Assembly (NCBI GenBank): GCA_000436075.1
Contig: FR884640.1
Span: 79,981-125,280, forward strand
Reading direction: 5' to 3'
DNA: 45,300 bases
Source of the DNA: Eggerthella sp. CAG:209
GTDB lineage: Bacteria > Actinomycetota > Coriobacteriia > Coriobacteriales > Eggerthellaceae
Shown here: in pieces, positions 24,966-32,972 of the stretch
How positions within the stretch are numbered: the first letter of the stretch is position 1
Layout: each line of letters begins with the position of its first letter
Program-made: the position numbers and the translations under genes
The notes under the pieces: generated by a model
Told to the model about the DNA's origin: nothing
Database searches by the model: none
The model's input: the letters and a program-made list of their open reading frames with translations, nothing else

Positions 24966-25865
24966 TTAACGCGAGACCAATCGTTGCTGATATGCGCATA
25001 CCACTGTAGCAGGATGGCTTTCCCGCAGCACCACCCCACGAAGGCATTCCACAGGCATACGGTAGGTGTTGTTGTTCTCTGAGATATGCATCGCAATCAC
25101 CTCTTCTAGACCGGGATGCAGAAGGCTTTTTAGCTCTTCAGAAGCCTGCCCGTTGCTCAGATGACCGTGCTCAGAGGAAACACGTTCCTGTAAGGCGCGT
25201 GGATAAGGACCGTTTTTGAGCATTGCAGGATCATGGTTAGCCTCGAGGGCCAGAATACGACAGCCCTGCAAAGCCTCATGCGCCACTCCGGTAACTACAC
25301 CGGTATCGGTCATGAAGCCAAGTACATCGTTTTCTGCCCAGAGGCGAAACCCAAAAGAACACGCGGCATCATGCGATGTCCTGAAAGCGAACACTTGAAT
25401 GCCAGCCAAGGAAAGCTGGCTTTCAGCATCTAAGCCAACAACTTCAGTGAACTGAGCTGCCTCTTGGATAGGCTTGCTGTTTGCATACGTAGCCTGATTT
25501 ACAAATAAAGGAACCTCCAAACCCCGTTTTGCCAACTCGCGGTAAAGAACCTTAAGGCCCTTCGTGTGGTCGGAATGCTCATGCGTGACAAGAACCGCCT
25601 TGAGCTTGCCCAGATCGAAACCTGCTTCAGCCGATCGTGAAAGCACATCGCGCTTGCAGATACCGCAGTCGATCAATATGCCTTCCCCGGTTGCGGTGTT
25701 CTCGACAAGGGAGGCGTTTCCCTTACTGCCGCTGGCAAGGACGTGTATGCGAAGCCGCACGTTGTCGCTTGGCGCCGTTCGACAAGCCCCCTGAAGGGAA
25801 ATTCTATTGTTCCGCGCCTCTTCTATTTGTTCACGGCTTAAGCCCTGCTCGTTTGTTACTTCCAT
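24966..25865 (-). CDS. YycJ/WalJ-like metallo-beta-lactamase-fold hydrolase
   Basis: Metal-dependent hydrolase. The core begins IHVLASGSKGNASLV and carries the metal motif THEHSDH, the later SHDAACSFGF and GFMTDTG, and EANHD. This is the YycJ/WalJ subgroup, linked in Firmicutes to cell-wall signalling and implicated in DNA processing. The frame is open to 25973, inside the desulfurase gene. The ATG at 25865 avoids that overlap but lacks a strong ribosome site, so the start is uncertain by about 35 codons. The first 40 residues after it are not part of the core fold. Confidence 0.82.
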   Translation of the reverse strand: MEVTNEQGLSREQIEEARNNRISLQGACRTAPSDNVRLRIHVLASGSKGNASLVENTATGEGILIDCGICKRDVLSRSAEAGFDLGKLKAVLVTHEHSDHTKGLKVLYRELAKRGLEVPLFVNQATYANSKPIQEAAQFTEVVGLDAESQLSLAGIQVFAFRTSHDAACSFGFRLWAENDVLGFMTDTGVVTGVAHEALQGCRILALEANHDPAMLKNGPYPRALQERVSSEHGHLSNGQASEELKSLLHPGLEEVIAMHISENNNTYRMPVECLRGVVLRESHPATVVCAYQQRLVSR

Positions 25866-25908
25866 GGTTCTCAAATAGTTCCCAACATTCCCTGTCAGCG
25901 TAAACCAA

Positions 25909-27108
25909 CTATTGTGCACTAACAGCACGGAGGTGCTGTACCGCTTCGCGGAGGATCTCGCATGCTTTTTCAACTTCAGCCTCGGTGGTTAGGGCCGAAA
26001 AGGAGAAACGCACCGTACCACGAAGCCATTCAGGCTGAACGCCCATTGCGGTAAGTACGTGGCTTGGCTCAAGTGAGCCTGATGCACATGCGGAGCCCGC
26101 CGAAGCGCACACCCCCTGTTGATCGAGAAGCGCGAGTAGTGCTTCGCCGGAAACTCCCTTGAAGGAAACGCTCAAGATGCCGGGCAGGCAACGATTTCTG
26201 CAGCTATTAACCTGCACATTTGGGATATTAGCGCAGATAAACTGTTGCATTTTGTTGCGCAAGGTGCGCACGTGGGCTGACGCGGCTTCCATTGCGAAAA
26301 GTGATTCCGCCTCCGTTGGTTCAAGCCCTTTTGCACCAAACGCCAATTGAGCTGCAGCCGTCATACCGATGATGCCTGCCAGGTTTTCCGTGCCCGCACG
26401 ATAGCCTCGTTCCTGCGCTCCACCGCTGATAAGCGGCTCGGTTTTCAGCCCGCGCTTGCAATACAGGAAGCCCACGCCTTTAGGCCCGTGGAACTTGTGT
26501 GCCGATACAGAAAGAGCATCAACACCCAGATTTTTAACGTTTAAAGGAATATGGGCATACGCTTGAACCGCATCAGTATGGAAAGGCACATTATGCTCGT
26601 GGGCTAGCGCCGTAAGCTCTTTGATGGGTTGGACGGTTCCCACTTCGTTATTGGCGGTCATAACGGAAACCAAAACAGTGTCAGGTCGAAGCGCTAATGC
26701 AAGACTTTCAGGGGACACCGCGCCTTCGGCATTTACCGGAAGGTAAGTCACTTCAAAGCCTCTACGCTCTAGCCAATGCACCGATTCAAGAACCGCATGG
26801 TGCTCAACCGCGGAAACGATGAGGTGTTTACCTTTTTCCTGATTTGCGAGCGCAATACCCTTGAGCGCAGCATTATCGGCTTCGCTCCCACCAGAGGTAA
26901 AGCGAATCTCCGAAGGACGCGCATTAATAGTGCCAGCAAGATACGTGCGCGCCTTCTCAAGCTGCATCTTTTCCTGCTGAGCTGGGCCGTAGAGAGAAGA
27001 GGGGTTGAAGTAGTTGCCTAGCAGGTACGGCTCCATGGCGTGGAACACAGAAGGGTGCATCCGCGTAGTTGCCGCGTTGTCCAAGTAGATAAGATTGGCG
27101 TTACGCAT
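25909..27108 (-). CDS. Cysteine desulfurase, NifS/IscS type
   Basis: 399-aa PLP enzyme of a different subgroup from SufS. It starts NLIYLDNAATTRMHP. The PLP lysine is Lys205 (SVSAHKFHGPKG) and the catalytic loop is GVCASAGSACASGS with Cys341 as nucleophile. It starts eight bases after the mnmA stop, and a longer frame to 27198 would lie within mnmA. Next to mnmA it most likely supplies persulfide sulfur for tRNA 2-thiouridine, and possibly for LarE, while SufS serves Fe-S assembly. Confidence 0.9.
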   Translation of the reverse strand: MRNANLIYLDNAATTRMHPSVFHAMEPYLLGNYFNPSSLYGPAQQEKMQLEKARTYLAGTINARPSEIRFTSGGSEADNAALKGIALANQEKGKHLIVSAVEHHAVLESVHWLERRGFEVTYLPVNAEGAVSPESLALALRPDTVLVSVMTANNEVGTVQPIKELTALAHEHNVPFHTDAVQAYAHIPLNVKNLGVDALSVSAHKFHGPKGVGFLYCKRGLKTEPLISGGAQERGYRAGTENLAGIIGMTAAAQLAFGAKGLEPTEAESLFAMEAASAHVRTLRNKMQQFICANIPNVQVNSCRNRCLPGILSVSFKGVSGEALLALLDQQGVCASAGSACASGSLEPSHVLTAMGVQPEWLRGTVRFSFSALTTEAEVEKACEILREAVQHLRAVSAQ

Positions 27109-27115
27109 AGGCACT

Positions 27116-28207
27116 CTATCGCGTCGATTCAATGGTGCCGCCACCCACAACCACATCGCCCTGGTACAAAACCATGGCTTGCCCTGGTGCAACCGCACGA
27201 ACCGGTTCTTCGAAGGTGACGATAAGCTTTTCGCCCTTCATACGCACAACCGCCTTACGCGGTGTTGCACGGTAGTTCACCTTAGCCTCAACAGTAAGAG
27301 GCTCGGCAATTTCCGCTACCGAGATAAGATTCACATCGTTGGCAACGACCTCGTGCACGCCTGCGGAAGTGGCGGGCCCCACAACCAGCGTGTTGGTTTT
27401 CGCGTCCTTCTTCAGAACGAACAACGGATGGCCCGCGGCAACGCCCAAACCCTTGCGTTGCCCAATGGTGTAATGAACTAGACCATTGTGCTTGCCCAAC
27501 ACGGCGCCCGTTTCATCCACGATAGGACCGGGCACAAACGTTGCACCCGTGTGCTCCTCGATAAACGTGGCATAGTCGCCATCAGGCACGAAGCAGATAT
27601 CCTGGCTTTCCAGCTTATCAGCATTGCCTAAACCTGCTTCATGCGCCACCGCACGTACCTGCGGTTTTTCAAGCTCACCTACAGGAAACAGCATGTGCTT
27701 CAAATGCTCCTGTGTAAGGTGGTACAGAACGTACGACTGATCTTTCTTCGGGTCGCGTCCGCGAAGCAGCAGGTAGCGCCCCGTTTCCTCGTCGTAAGCG
27801 CGACGAGCATAATGGCCCGTTGCAACATAATCAAAGCCAAGCTCGCGCCTGCGTTGCTGCAGGGCACCGAACTTCAAGAAGCGATTGCAATCAATGCAGG
27901 GGTTGGGTGTGTGCCCCTCCAAGTACGCCTGGCAAAATCTATCAATCACACACGTACCGAACGTGTCGGTATAGTTGAACACCTGGTAGGGAATGCCCAA
28001 GCCAAAAGCCACCGCACGAGCATCATCCACATCATCCAAAGAACAGCAGGTACGGCTTCCCTCTTCTAGGATAACGCCATCGCTATCGAACAACTTCATG
28101 GTTACGCCCATGACGTCGTAGCCTGCATCCACCAAAAGCTTTGCGGCGACAGAGCTATCAACCCCACCGCTCATAGCGCAGATAACGCGTTCCTGCTCGT
28201 TGCTCAC
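27116..28207 (-). CDS. mnmA: tRNA 2-thiouridylase MnmA
   Basis: 363-aa ATP-dependent enzyme that thiolates U34 of tRNA(Lys/Glu/Gln). The PP-loop SGGVDSS is at residues 13-19. The catalytic segment is NPCIDCNRFLKF with Cys104 and Cys107, and the second catalytic cysteine is Cys205 in SQDICFVPDGDY. Where E. coli has Asp three residues before the first catalytic Cys, this protein has Cys, so it is a three-cysteine type compatible with Fe-S cluster binding. It starts with GTG at 28207. Confidence 0.94.
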   Translation of the reverse strand: MSNEQERVICAMSGGVDSSVAAKLLVDAGYDVMGVTMKLFDSDGVILEEGSRTCCSLDDVDDARAVAFGLGIPYQVFNYTDTFGTCVIDRFCQAYLEGHTPNPCIDCNRFLKFGALQQRRRELGFDYVATGHYARRAYDEETGRYLLLRGRDPKKDQSYVLYHLTQEHLKHMLFPVGELEKPQVRAVAHEAGLGNADKLESQDICFVPDGDYATFIEEHTGATFVPGPIVDETGAVLGKHNGLVHYTIGQRKGLGVAAGHPLFVLKKDAKTNTLVVGPATSAGVHEVVANDVNLISVAEIAEPLTVEAKVNYRATPRKAVVRMKGEKLIVTFEEPVRAVAPGQAMVLYQGDVVVGGGTIESTR

Positions 28208-28220
28208 CTAGAATTCCGTC

Positions 28221-29048
28221 CTATGCGTTGGAAGGCACCGTGCCTAGTCTTTCGTCCATGCTGCCGGTTCTGTAACCAGCCAAATCGAGCGTAACATAAG
28301 CAAAGCCCAGTTCCTTTAAAGCATCAACAATAGATGTGCGGTTTTCATCGCGCAACAGCGTTTCTATTTGTTCGGCCGGCACTTCGATGCGCGCAATATC
28401 ATTGTGCACTCGAACGCGAAGCTGGGTGAAACCCATGCCCGAAAGAGCACTCTCCGCTTTGTCTACTAAAGAAAGCTTTTCGGCTGTGATTTCGGTCCCG
28501 TACGGGAAGCGCGTAGCCAAGCACGCGTTCGACTGCTTGCTCCACGTGGGTAAGCCCAATTCACGGGAAAGCGCACGGATATCGGCCTTAGTGAAGCCCG
28601 CTTCGCGCAGGGGGCTTTTCACCTGCAGTTCCTCCAGCGCTTTCAAACCAGGGCGGTAGTCGCCCAGATCATCAAGGTTAGAACCATCAGCAATGGTTTC
28701 AACGCCCAGTTTTGCGGCTTCCTCGTACAAACTGCTAAAGAGCACTTTCTTGCATACATAGCAACGGTTCGGCGCATTGAAACGCACCTCTTCCATCATG
28801 ATGGGATTAGGGTGACATATCACCTGGCGAATGCCGTAACGCTTGCAAAAAGCCTGCGAATCGGCGAATTCGCTGCGCGGCACTACCGGTGTATCGGCGG
28901 TAAGGGAAACCGCATTATCCCCCAATGCTTCATGAGCAACATAGCTCAGCAGACTGGAATCAACTCCGCCAGAATAAGCTATAGCAACATTGCCATATGA
29001 ACGTAGCAGATCTTGAAGAAGTCGATATTTATTATGAAGCGCAGACAT
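28221..29048 (-). CDS. larE: LarE-like ATP-dependent sulfur transferase
   Basis: PP-loop protein (AYSGGVDSSLLSYV) of the LarE family, which inserts sulfur during synthesis of the nickel-pincer nucleotide cofactor of lactate racemase. With the ATG at 29048, cysteines fall at 96, 99 (NRCYVCKK) and 176 (SNACLATRF). The last aligns with the sacrificial Cys176 of Lactobacillus plantarum LarE. The additional CxxC marks the variant reported to hold a [4Fe-4S] cluster and act catalytically. No larA, larB or larC is in the window. It lies 13 bases upstream of mnmA in the same orientation. An in-frame TTG lies one codon upstream of the chosen ATG. Confidence 0.88.
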   Translation of the reverse strand: MSALHNKYRLLQDLLRSYGNVAIAYSGGVDSSLLSYVAHEALGDNAVSLTADTPVVPRSEFADSQAFCKRYGIRQVICHPNPIMMEEVRFNAPNRCYVCKKVLFSSLYEEAAKLGVETIADGSNLDDLGDYRPGLKALEELQVKSPLREAGFTKADIRALSRELGLPTWSKQSNACLATRFPYGTEITAEKLSLVDKAESALSGMGFTQLRVRVHNDIARIEVPAEQIETLLRDENRTSIVDALKELGFAYVTLDLAGYRTGSMDERLGTVPSNA

Positions 29049-29378
29049 CAACCATCAGCCTTTCGAAGCAAAGCAATACCGCTAAAACAATATCAAGCAT
29101 CATTCTTTAGCAACATCACGTCACATAATCTATGCAATGGTCAAAATATCAAGCACGAATCAACGTTATCTCTCGTTTTTTAAAACGCAACAAACACATC
29201 TAATATGAAGAAGAATTCGCATGACGTCAAACTAGTTAGGTACGTTCGCCAGCCAAATTCATACCGTTCGGAAATGCAAACCACAATTGAAACGCACCGC
29301 GAACATACTTGACACATTCGAATTCGTTTTCTCTCCGCGGAGTAAACAACGCTTTCAAGCCCAACGAAAGGTTTACCA
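29049..29378. promoter_or_regulatory. Intergenic control region between larE and hbd
   Basis: This 330-base AT-rich gap separates two divergent genes and holds no ORF with a ribosome site. A consensus TTGACA lies at 29309-29314, and a perfect ten-base palindrome CTCCGCGGAG at 29333-29342 sits where a -10 or start site would be. No good TATAAT is found 16-18 bases after the TTGACA. AAAGG precedes the hbd ATG at 29379. The region probably carries promoters in both directions. Confidence 0.35.
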
Positions 29379-30314
29379 ATGAATATCAAAAACGTGGTAG
29401 TTGCAGGCGGCGGCGTATTGGGAAGCCAGATTGCTTTCCAGGCAGCCTACAAGGGGTTCAACGTTAAGGTCTGGCTCCGCATGGAATCCTCTATCGGCCG
29501 TGCAAAACCAAAGTTTGAACGTGTAGAAAAAATCTACCTCGAAACACTTCAGGCTATGAAAACGAAACCTCAGGCATATTGCCGCGGTCTTGCCGACAAT
29601 CCCAAGCTTACGAAAGCCCAAATCGATGAGCTCATCGAAAAAGCAGCGCACGCTATGGATCGAATTGAATTTACCTTGAGTCACGAAGAAGCAGCCAAAG
29701 ATGCCGATTTGGTGATTGAAGCCATTGCGGAAAACCCAGCCGAAAAAGTCGAGTTTTACCAGACCATGGCTAAATATCTTCCCGAATCAGCAATTATTGT
29801 AACCAATTCCTCTACCATGCTTCCCAGTGCTTTCGCTGAGAGCACTGGACGCCCTGAAAAGTACCTAGCGCTTCACTTTGCTAACGAAATCTGGCGAAAC
29901 AACACTGCCGAAGTAATGGGACACGCAGGAACCAGCCCTGAGGCATACAAGGAAGTGGTTGAGTTCGCTGAAGCCCTCGGCATGATCCCCCTTCAACTGA
30001 AGAAGGAGCAGCCTGGGTACATTCTGAACAGCCTTCTGGTCCCATTCCTGAATTCGGCACAAGCCCTACTCGCAACGGGAGTAGCTGACCCGGAAACCAT
30101 TGACAAAACGTGGCAGCTTGGCACCGGTGCTCCGCTTGGTCCTTTCCGCATTCTAGACATTGTTGGACTCACCACGGCTTACAACATCGTAATCATGAAT
30201 CCCGAAGCAAAAGACCCCGAAACTGTTCCTGGCAAGATTGCTGCCTTGCTAAAGGAATACATTGATGCGGGGAAAACAGGCATCAACGCCGGTGAAGGAT
30301 TCTATAAATACTAG
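29379..30314 (+). CDS. 3-hydroxyacyl-CoA dehydrogenase (3-hydroxybutyryl-CoA type)
   Basis: 311-aa NAD(P)-dependent dehydrogenase. The Rossmann motif is VVVAGGGVLGSQIAFQAA. The catalytic His is in YLALHFANEIW, followed by a Glu in NTAEVMG. The C-terminal helical domain has PGYILNSLLVPFLNSA and ends GEGFYKY as in Hbd proteins. It is monocistronic, with its own upstream region and a strong terminator. No thiolase, crotonase or acyl-CoA dehydrogenase is nearby, so its pathway is not shown by context. Residues around the active-site His differ from the usual HFFNPVH pattern. Confidence 0.88.
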   Translation: MNIKNVVVAGGGVLGSQIAFQAAYKGFNVKVWLRMESSIGRAKPKFERVEKIYLETLQAMKTKPQAYCRGLADNPKLTKAQIDELIEKAAHAMDRIEFTLSHEEAAKDADLVIEAIAENPAEKVEFYQTMAKYLPESAIIVTNSSTMLPSAFAESTGRPEKYLALHFANEIWRNNTAEVMGHAGTSPEAYKEVVEFAEALGMIPLQLKKEQPGYILNSLLVPFLNSAQALLATGVADPETIDKTWQLGTGAPLGPFRILDIVGLTTAYNIVIMNPEAKDPETVPGKIAALLKEYIDAGKTGINAGEGFYKY

Positions 30315-30339
30315 GACATCGTAAAATCATCAAATGAAA

Positions 30340-30372
30340 AGGGGTGCGGTCGCCATAAATGGCCGCACCCCT
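30340..30372 (+). terminator. Terminator of the 3-hydroxyacyl-CoA dehydrogenase gene
   Basis: Ten-base arms AGGGGTGCGG (30340-30349) and CCGCACCCCT (30363-30372) pair perfectly, with an inner GCCA/TGGC extension, and are followed by GTTTTAAAT. It lies 26 bases after the stop. Confidence 0.9.
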
Positions 30373-30479
30373 GTTTTAAATAGAGCAACGCAATGCAAGA
30401 AAAGCTTGAGCCTCCACATTAATGTCCTCCATCCGAAGAGGAGAGACAAGGAGAGCACAAATCAATAGATGAGAGATGA

Positions 30480-30520
30480 TACCTGTTGTGCCTTCAGTAT
30501 GCACATAGACGCAACAGGTA
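30480..30520. repeat. Inverted repeat downstream of the lipoprotein gene
   Basis: Nine-base arms TACCTGTTG (30480-30488) and CAACAGGTA (30512-30520) flank 23 bases, four bases after the lipoprotein stop on the minus strand. No U-tract follows, so it may be a mRNA-stabilising or rho-linked hairpin rather than an intrinsic terminator. The rest of the gap from 30373 to 30523 holds nothing recognisable. Confidence 0.4.
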
Positions 30521-30523
30521 GCT

Positions 30524-31150
30524 TTAAATTGAGAGGACATAAGACGAAACTACTTCCTCGTCTCCCGTCCATTGGAGCGAGCCATCTTTATACTCTTGTT
30601 CGCGATTGACGTTCAGTGTCATTTTGCAATTCTCAAACTGTTCTTTGAAGTCCGATGAAACTTCCGCAACAGACCAGAATCCAGTATCAACCAAAGGTTT
30701 AATGTTAGGCTCAAAGCCAAGGTTTGACACGGCAGTTGGCTCGCCCTCAACTTTATATTGATCATTGAGGACAAAACTCGTATCTATGCCACGAGGAAAG
30801 CCCCAACCAACCATGCTTTCGTCTGGCCCAAGGTTTTTAATTCGACCCTTAACCACGAAATATGAAACCCCATCTTTTCTCTGCATAAGAGTTTCATGAC
30901 CGACTTTTAGTTCGTCCATGAATTCATATGAGTCAAAATGGATCTGGTAGCGATTAGGACACGTAAATGTCTCACCAAGAGACACCTGGAATATGCCATC
31001 AATCTCGCTTTTCGCTTTTTCAACGATAGACCCAGCTCCCGTTGCGGCTGCTTTGCCTAATTCGTTATTCTCATTACTATTAGCGCATCCAGCTAATGCA
31101 GCAATTGAGAGCATAAAGCAAAAAACTATAACGGAACATTTGAATTTCAT
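30524..31150 (-). CDS. Putative lipoprotein of unknown function
   Basis: 208-aa protein with a lipoprotein signal: MKFKCSVIVFCFMLSIAALAGC, with the lipobox LAGC giving Cys22 as the lipidated residue. The mature part has a short Ala/Gly-rich stretch and then a beta-rich domain of about 150 residues, rich in charged and aromatic residues and resembling immunoglobulin-like secreted domains, but no family was recognised. It stands alone between an hbd gene and rsmI on its own transcript. The leader carries a nested hairpin masking the ribosome site, and a C9 tract lies 72 bases upstream. Confidence 0.75.
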   Translation of the reverse strand: MKFKCSVIVFCFMLSIAALAGCANSNENNELGKAAATGAGSIVEKAKSEIDGIFQVSLGETFTCPNRYQIHFDSYEFMDELKVGHETLMQRKDGVSYFVVKGRIKNLGPDESMVGWGFPRGIDTSFVLNDQYKVEGEPTAVSNLGFEPNIKPLVDTGFWSVAEVSSDFKEQFENCKMTLNVNREQEYKDGSLQWTGDEEVVSSYVLSI

Positions 31151-31152
31151 TG

Positions 31153-31190
31153 CGACCCCTTTCCTTTCGCAATCGAAAACTATGGGGTCG
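31153..31190 (-). promoter_or_regulatory. Nested hairpin masking the lipoprotein ribosome site
   Basis: The outer arms CGACCCC and GGGGTCG (+ coordinates 31153-31159 and 31184-31190) enclose an inner five-base stem TTTCG/CGAAA with loop ATTG. On the minus-strand mRNA the 3' outer arm contains GGGG of the GGAAAGGGG ribosome site, right before the ATG at 31150. Folding would reduce translation initiation. Regulation is inferred from structure only. Confidence 0.5.
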
Positions 31191-31221
31191 AAGATTCAGT
31201 CTAAAGCTCTGAAACAAACTA

Positions 31222-31230
31222 CCCCCCCCC
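31222..31230. repeat. Homopolymeric C9/G9 tract upstream of the lipoprotein gene
   Basis: Nine consecutive C on the plus strand lie 72 bases upstream of the lipoprotein ATG. Runs of this length are prone to slipped-strand mispairing. No clear -35/-10 pair could be placed around it, so any effect on transcription is a guess. Confidence 0.6.
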
Positions 31231-31323
31231 TAAAAATAGAGAGGGTTTAGCCTATGCATGAACGACTACACGTTCTTGATGAACCAAATTATAACGGAAC
31301 AAAGCCTAACAAAAGCCAGAGAA

Positions 31324-32181
31324 CTACCCAATCACCAGCTCATAGGCTTCATTGCGGCTGATGCCGAATTCGGTTCGCAAGGTTTTCACGATATCTTTTT
31401 TCGAAAGAGCGCCTTCGGCGATGAGCTCTTGCGCGCGAACGGCAGCATCATTAGCCTGTTCGTCGTGAGCGGCATTACGCTCCTCATCAGTAGGCGCATC
31501 GATCACGATAACGATTTCACCTTTGATGGATCCTGTTTCGGCACGTAGAGCAAATTCATCGCGTACAGAAGGAGCGAAATCGCGATATACCTCTTCGTGC
31601 ACTTTAGTGAGCTCGCGACATACTGCAACCCTACGCAACGGAAAAGCTTCAGCAATACTACCCAGCGCTGAAACAATACGCTGGGGGCTTTCGTAGAATA
31701 TCAAGGCAGCGTCGAGTTGCTTCAAGCCTTCAAGCACACGCTTCCGCTCTCCGTCTTTCCGCGGAAAAAATGCCCCGAAATAAAACGTCTGCGTCGGAAA
31801 GCCGCTAGCCACATAGGCAGTAGCAACCGCCGTACCGCCTGGTAGCACCTCTACCGCAGCGCCCTGATTACGCGCTTCGTCAATCAAGCGTTGCCCAGGG
31901 TCCGAAACCCCCGGCATACCCGCATCTGAGGCGAAGCCGATCACTTCACCATCTAGAACTCGACCAACAATCTCACAAGCCCGCTTGGAAACCGTCGCCT
32001 CGTCCAACCGCTCAAGCCGCTTCTCAATACCGAGAGCAGCTAAAAGCTTTCCCGTAACACGCGTATCTTCGCAACACATCGTGTCGCAAGCCTCAAACGC
32101 CTGAAGCGTACGCGTAGTAACATCCCCCAAATTGCCCAACGGCGTAGGGATGATAATGAGTTTTCCGGTTCCGTGGGACAA
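31324..32181 (-). CDS. rsmI: 16S rRNA (cytidine-1402-2'-O)-methyltransferase RsmI
   Basis: SAM-dependent methyltransferase of the tetrapyrrole-methylase fold that modifies C1402 of 16S rRNA. Motifs are LIIIPTPLGNLGDVTTRTL near the N-terminus, EDTRVTGKLL, IGFASDAGMPGVSDPG and VLPGGTAVATAYVASGFPT. The frame is open from a GTG at 32214. The in-frame TTG at 32181, right after GGAGGA, puts the start close to the family's usual N-terminus and is preferred (285 aa). The C-terminal domain has the typical KGEIVIVID and a helix-turn-helix-like end. It is a single gene flanked by control sequences. Confidence 0.92.
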   Translation of the reverse strand: MSHGTGKLIIIPTPLGNLGDVTTRTLQAFEACDTMCCEDTRVTGKLLAALGIEKRLERLDEATVSKRACEIVGRVLDGEVIGFASDAGMPGVSDPGQRLIDEARNQGAAVEVLPGGTAVATAYVASGFPTQTFYFGAFFPRKDGERKRVLEGLKQLDAALIFYESPQRIVSALGSIAEAFPLRRVAVCRELTKVHEEVYRDFAPSVRDEFALRAETGSIKGEIVIVIDAPTDEERNAAHDEQANDAAVRAQELIAEGALSKKDIVKTLRTEFGISRNEAYELVIG

Positions 32182-32245
32182 AGTTCCTCCTGCAGAAACA
32201 AAACAAAGCCACACCCCAACCCATGCCCAGCTAAAAAGTCAGAAG

Positions 32246-32260
32246 ACTAATCGGATTAGT
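32246..32260. promoter_or_regulatory. Palindrome upstream of rsmI
   Basis: Perfect six-base arms ACTAAT and ATTAGT flank CGG, 65 bases upstream of the rsmI start on the minus strand. It may be an operator or a small hairpin. Nothing else recognisable lies between 32182 and 32370. Confidence 0.3.
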
Positions 32261-32370
32261 AGCGCTCTTGGGAGTTACATGGGTGTTTGCGAATGACACT
32301 CTAAAAGCAATTCCTGAAACGATTTTTCGAAAGCAATCTTAATCAAAAACATAAAGCAGCGACCGCATGA

Positions 32371-32403
32371 AAATAAAGGCTTGCTTAATGCAAGCCTTTA
32401 TTT
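32371..32403 (-). terminator. Terminator of ridA
   Basis: Fourteen-base arms AAATAAAGGCTTGC and GCAAGCCTTTATTT are perfectly complementary around TTAAT, 62 bases after the ridA stop. On the minus strand the 3' arm itself ends in TTTATTT, giving a good U-rich tail. The symmetry could also stop plus-strand transcripts. Confidence 0.85.
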
Positions 32404-32465
32404 GAACAAGGCAGCAGGAGTCTTGAGCAAACACCCAGCAACCCCAAAATCGCGGACGACCCTGA

Positions 32466-32846
32466 TTAGTCTTCTACAGAAGCGATAACCTCGACTTCAA
32501 TCAGAGCGCCCTTAGGAAGCTTGTCGATACCGACGGCGGAACGAGCGGGAAGCTTTTCGCCAAACGATTTTGCATATACCGCATTAAACTTAGCGAAATC
32601 AGCAATGTCCTCAAGGAAGCAGGTGGTCTTCACCACATGGTCGAAATCGGTACCAGCAGCAGCAAGCAATGCACCAACATTCTTCATGACCTGCTCAGCC
32701 TGCTCTTCGATGGTGGAACCCACCAATTCGCCCGTTTCGGGGCTCAGAGCAATCTGGCCAGAGGCAAACAGCAGGCCGTTTACCACAACGCCCTGGGAAT
32801 AGGGGCCAATAGCTGCAGGTGCTTTTTCGGTGCTAATAGAATGCAT
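32466..32846 (-). CDS. ridA: RidA family enamine/imine deaminase
   Basis: 126-aa RidA (YjgF/YER057c/UK114) protein that hydrolyses 2-aminoacrylate and 2-aminocrotonate to their 2-oxoacids. Typical segments are APAAIGPYSQGVVV, LLFASGQIAL, AEQVMKNVGALL, and Arg102 in PARSAVGI, the residue that holds the substrate carboxylate. AGGAGGA precedes the ATG. It is divergent from ilvA, whose product releases these enamines, so the pairing makes metabolic sense. Confidence 0.95.
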   Translation of the reverse strand: MHSISTEKAPAAIGPYSQGVVVNGLLFASGQIALSPETGELVGSTIEEQAEQVMKNVGALLAAAGTDFDHVVKTTCFLEDIADFAKFNAVYAKSFGEKLPARSAVGIDKLPKGALIEVEVIASVED

Positions 32847-32972
32847 AGTTTCCTCCTAGGAAAAGGTGGCGCATAATATACGTCATGCAACAGGTACGTT
32901 ATCCATAGTAACCTTTTGCTTATTGAAAGGCTCTTATTGATGCCGCAAAACCGTAAAGATCAAAGGACGCCC

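Noticed and set aside
32846..32972. Riboswitch or T-box leader before ilvA
   Set aside because: The gap is too short and shows no T-box sequence or terminator/antiterminator pair.
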